Below, piece after piece: positions 33,291-34,027 of a stretch of DNA of 34,027 nucleotides (positions within the stretch are counted from its first letter, which is position 1; each line of letters opens with the position of its first letter). The stretch lies in assembly GCA_028877145.1 (NCBI GenBank), contig JAGWOX010000011.1, positions 1 to 34,027 on the forward strand, read 5' to 3'. The notes below the pieces were generated by a model. The model saw only the letters and a program-made list of their open reading frames with translations, did not search any database and was not told the origin of the DNA. This DNA is from Acidobacteriota bacterium. Its GTDB lineage: Bacteria; Acidobacteriota; Terriglobia; Acidiferrales; UBA7541. A program made the position numbers and the translations under genes.

Positions 33291-34027
33291 ATGAAACTTG
33301 CACGCGAGTGGTTTGCCTGCGGCATTTTGCTTGTGCTGGCCGCGACGCAACTTTGGGCCCAGAGCGGCATCCCGCTGTTACATCACATGCCGGCCCAACT
33401 CGCGCTCCAAAGCCGCTCGCAGGCCACGCTGCCGGCGCCGCAGGGGTTCCGCGCCTACATCGTCGACGGCAAGCTGCGCCTTTCCGTCGAGGACGCGATT
33501 CGCCTCGCTCTCGCCAATAACACGGCCGTTCAGCTCAATCGCTCGCCCATCGGCACCGCGAAAGACGCGATCGAGCGCGCCCATTCCCCCTTCGATCCTG
33601 GTGTCAGTGCCGGCTTCAACTCGACGCGCGCCACTTCGCCTTCCTTCAGCCAGCTCCAGGGCGCGCCAACGCTCAGCACCCTCACCCAGCAAGCAGGACT
33701 CGGCTGGAGCCAGACGTTCGAAACCGGAACAAATATCCAGCTCGGCCTTTCCGCCGACAAGCTCTCGACGAACAGCACGTTCAATTTCTTCAATCCGTCC
33801 GTCAACGGCAATTTTTCCTTCAATTTTTCCCAGCCGCTCCTGCGCAATCGCGGCCTGTTCCCGAATCGCGCGCCCATCGTCATCGCCCAGCGCAATCTCT
33901 CCGAGGCGCGCGACAATTTCGAGGCCGAGGTTAACAACATCATCCAGTCGGTGGTGGCGCTGTATTGGAACGTGGTGCAGGCGCGCGAAAATCTCGCGGT
34001 GCAGAAGAAATCGGTGGCCCAGGCGCA
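33291..34027 (+). CDS. TolC-family outer-membrane efflux protein, N-terminal part
   Basis: The frame runs off the right edge, with 245 codons visible. The ATG at 33291 follows GGGAGGGGG. A signal peptide is present (FACGILLVLAATQLWAQ). The sequence LSVEDAIRLALANNTAVQLNR is the classic TolC-family entry helix. Beta-barrel segments follow (VSAGFNSTRATSP, FNFSQPLLRN), then the periplasmic helix EVNNIIQSVVALYWNVVQARENL. The NNIIQSVVALYWNVVQARENL region is typical of TolC/OprM-type duct proteins. It completes a tripartite export system with the adaptors and permease upstream, 43 bases after the permease stop. The second half of the protein is not visible. Confidence 0.9.
   Translation, partial: MKLAREWFACGILLVLAATQLWAQSGIPLLHHMPAQLALQSRSQATLPAPQGFRAYIVDGKLRLSVEDAIRLALANNTAVQLNRSPIGTAKDAIERAHSPFDPGVSAGFNSTRATSPSFSQLQGAPTLSTLTQQAGLGWSQTFETGTNIQLGLSADKLSTNSTFNFFNPSVNGNFSFNFSQPLLRNRGLFPNRAPIVIAQRNLSEARDNFEAEVNNIIQSVVALYWNVVQARENLAVQKKSVAQA

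Noticed and set aside
27976-34027. RND-type efflux system
   Set aside because: The adaptors are compatible with RND pumps, but the inner-membrane gene is a MacB/FtsX permease and no RND transporter is present.

Overview
The window is a GC-rich, densely packed bacterial chromosome segment with little intergenic DNA. The gene content points to an acidobacterium (Acidobacteriota, probably Terriglobia). It carries a PadR regulator coupled to a long duplicated MacB/FtsX permease of the kind called ADOP (acidobacterial duplicated orphan permease). It also has a large Asp-box propeller protein, a membrane-anchored MutS-like ATPase and short dispersed intergenic repeats. No rRNA, tRNA, CRISPR array, transposase or phage gene was found. 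The assignment is inferred from gene families, not from a marker gene.

Layout. 1-293: C-terminus of a putative glycosidase. 310-3554 (minus): FprA-like flavin oxidoreductase, small secreted protein, secreted aldose 1-epimerase. 3836-5362 (plus): secreted beta-lactamase-fold serine hydrolase. 5708-8101: a MepK-like endopeptidase convergent with a YcbB-like L,D-transpeptidase, both acting on 3-3 peptidoglycan cross-links. 8309-8899 (minus): DJ-1/PfpI protein. 9486-13181 (plus): citrate synthase, then a malic enzyme-phosphotransacetylase fusion. 13481-15268 (plus): MutS-like membrane ATPase. 15452-18145 (minus): a tight three-gene operon of a PA2779-like tail-anchored protein, a C39-like cysteine peptidase and a TPR outer-membrane barrel protein. 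18297-20144 (minus): MscS-type channel with a long extracytoplasmic helical region. 20420-23674 (plus): 1084-residue Asp-box propeller protein. 24088-27721 (minus): PadR, ADOP permease, SnoaL-like protein. 27985-34027 (plus): efflux operon with three consecutive membrane-fusion adaptors, a MacB-type permease and the start of a TolC-family protein.

Most genes concern the cell envelope: peptidoglycan remodelling, outer-membrane export, efflux and secreted hydrolases. The exception is the central-carbon pair gltA-maeB. The most interesting unit is the PA2779-like / C39 peptidase / TPR-barrel operon. Its genes are translationally coupled, and its leader holds a hairpin that overlaps the first ribosome binding site. 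The triple-adaptor efflux operon, with no ATPase in view, is the second. Several genes start at GTG or TTG and overlap the upstream stop by four bases (GTGA, TTGA, ATGA). Long antisense ORFs are common because of the base composition and were not annotated.
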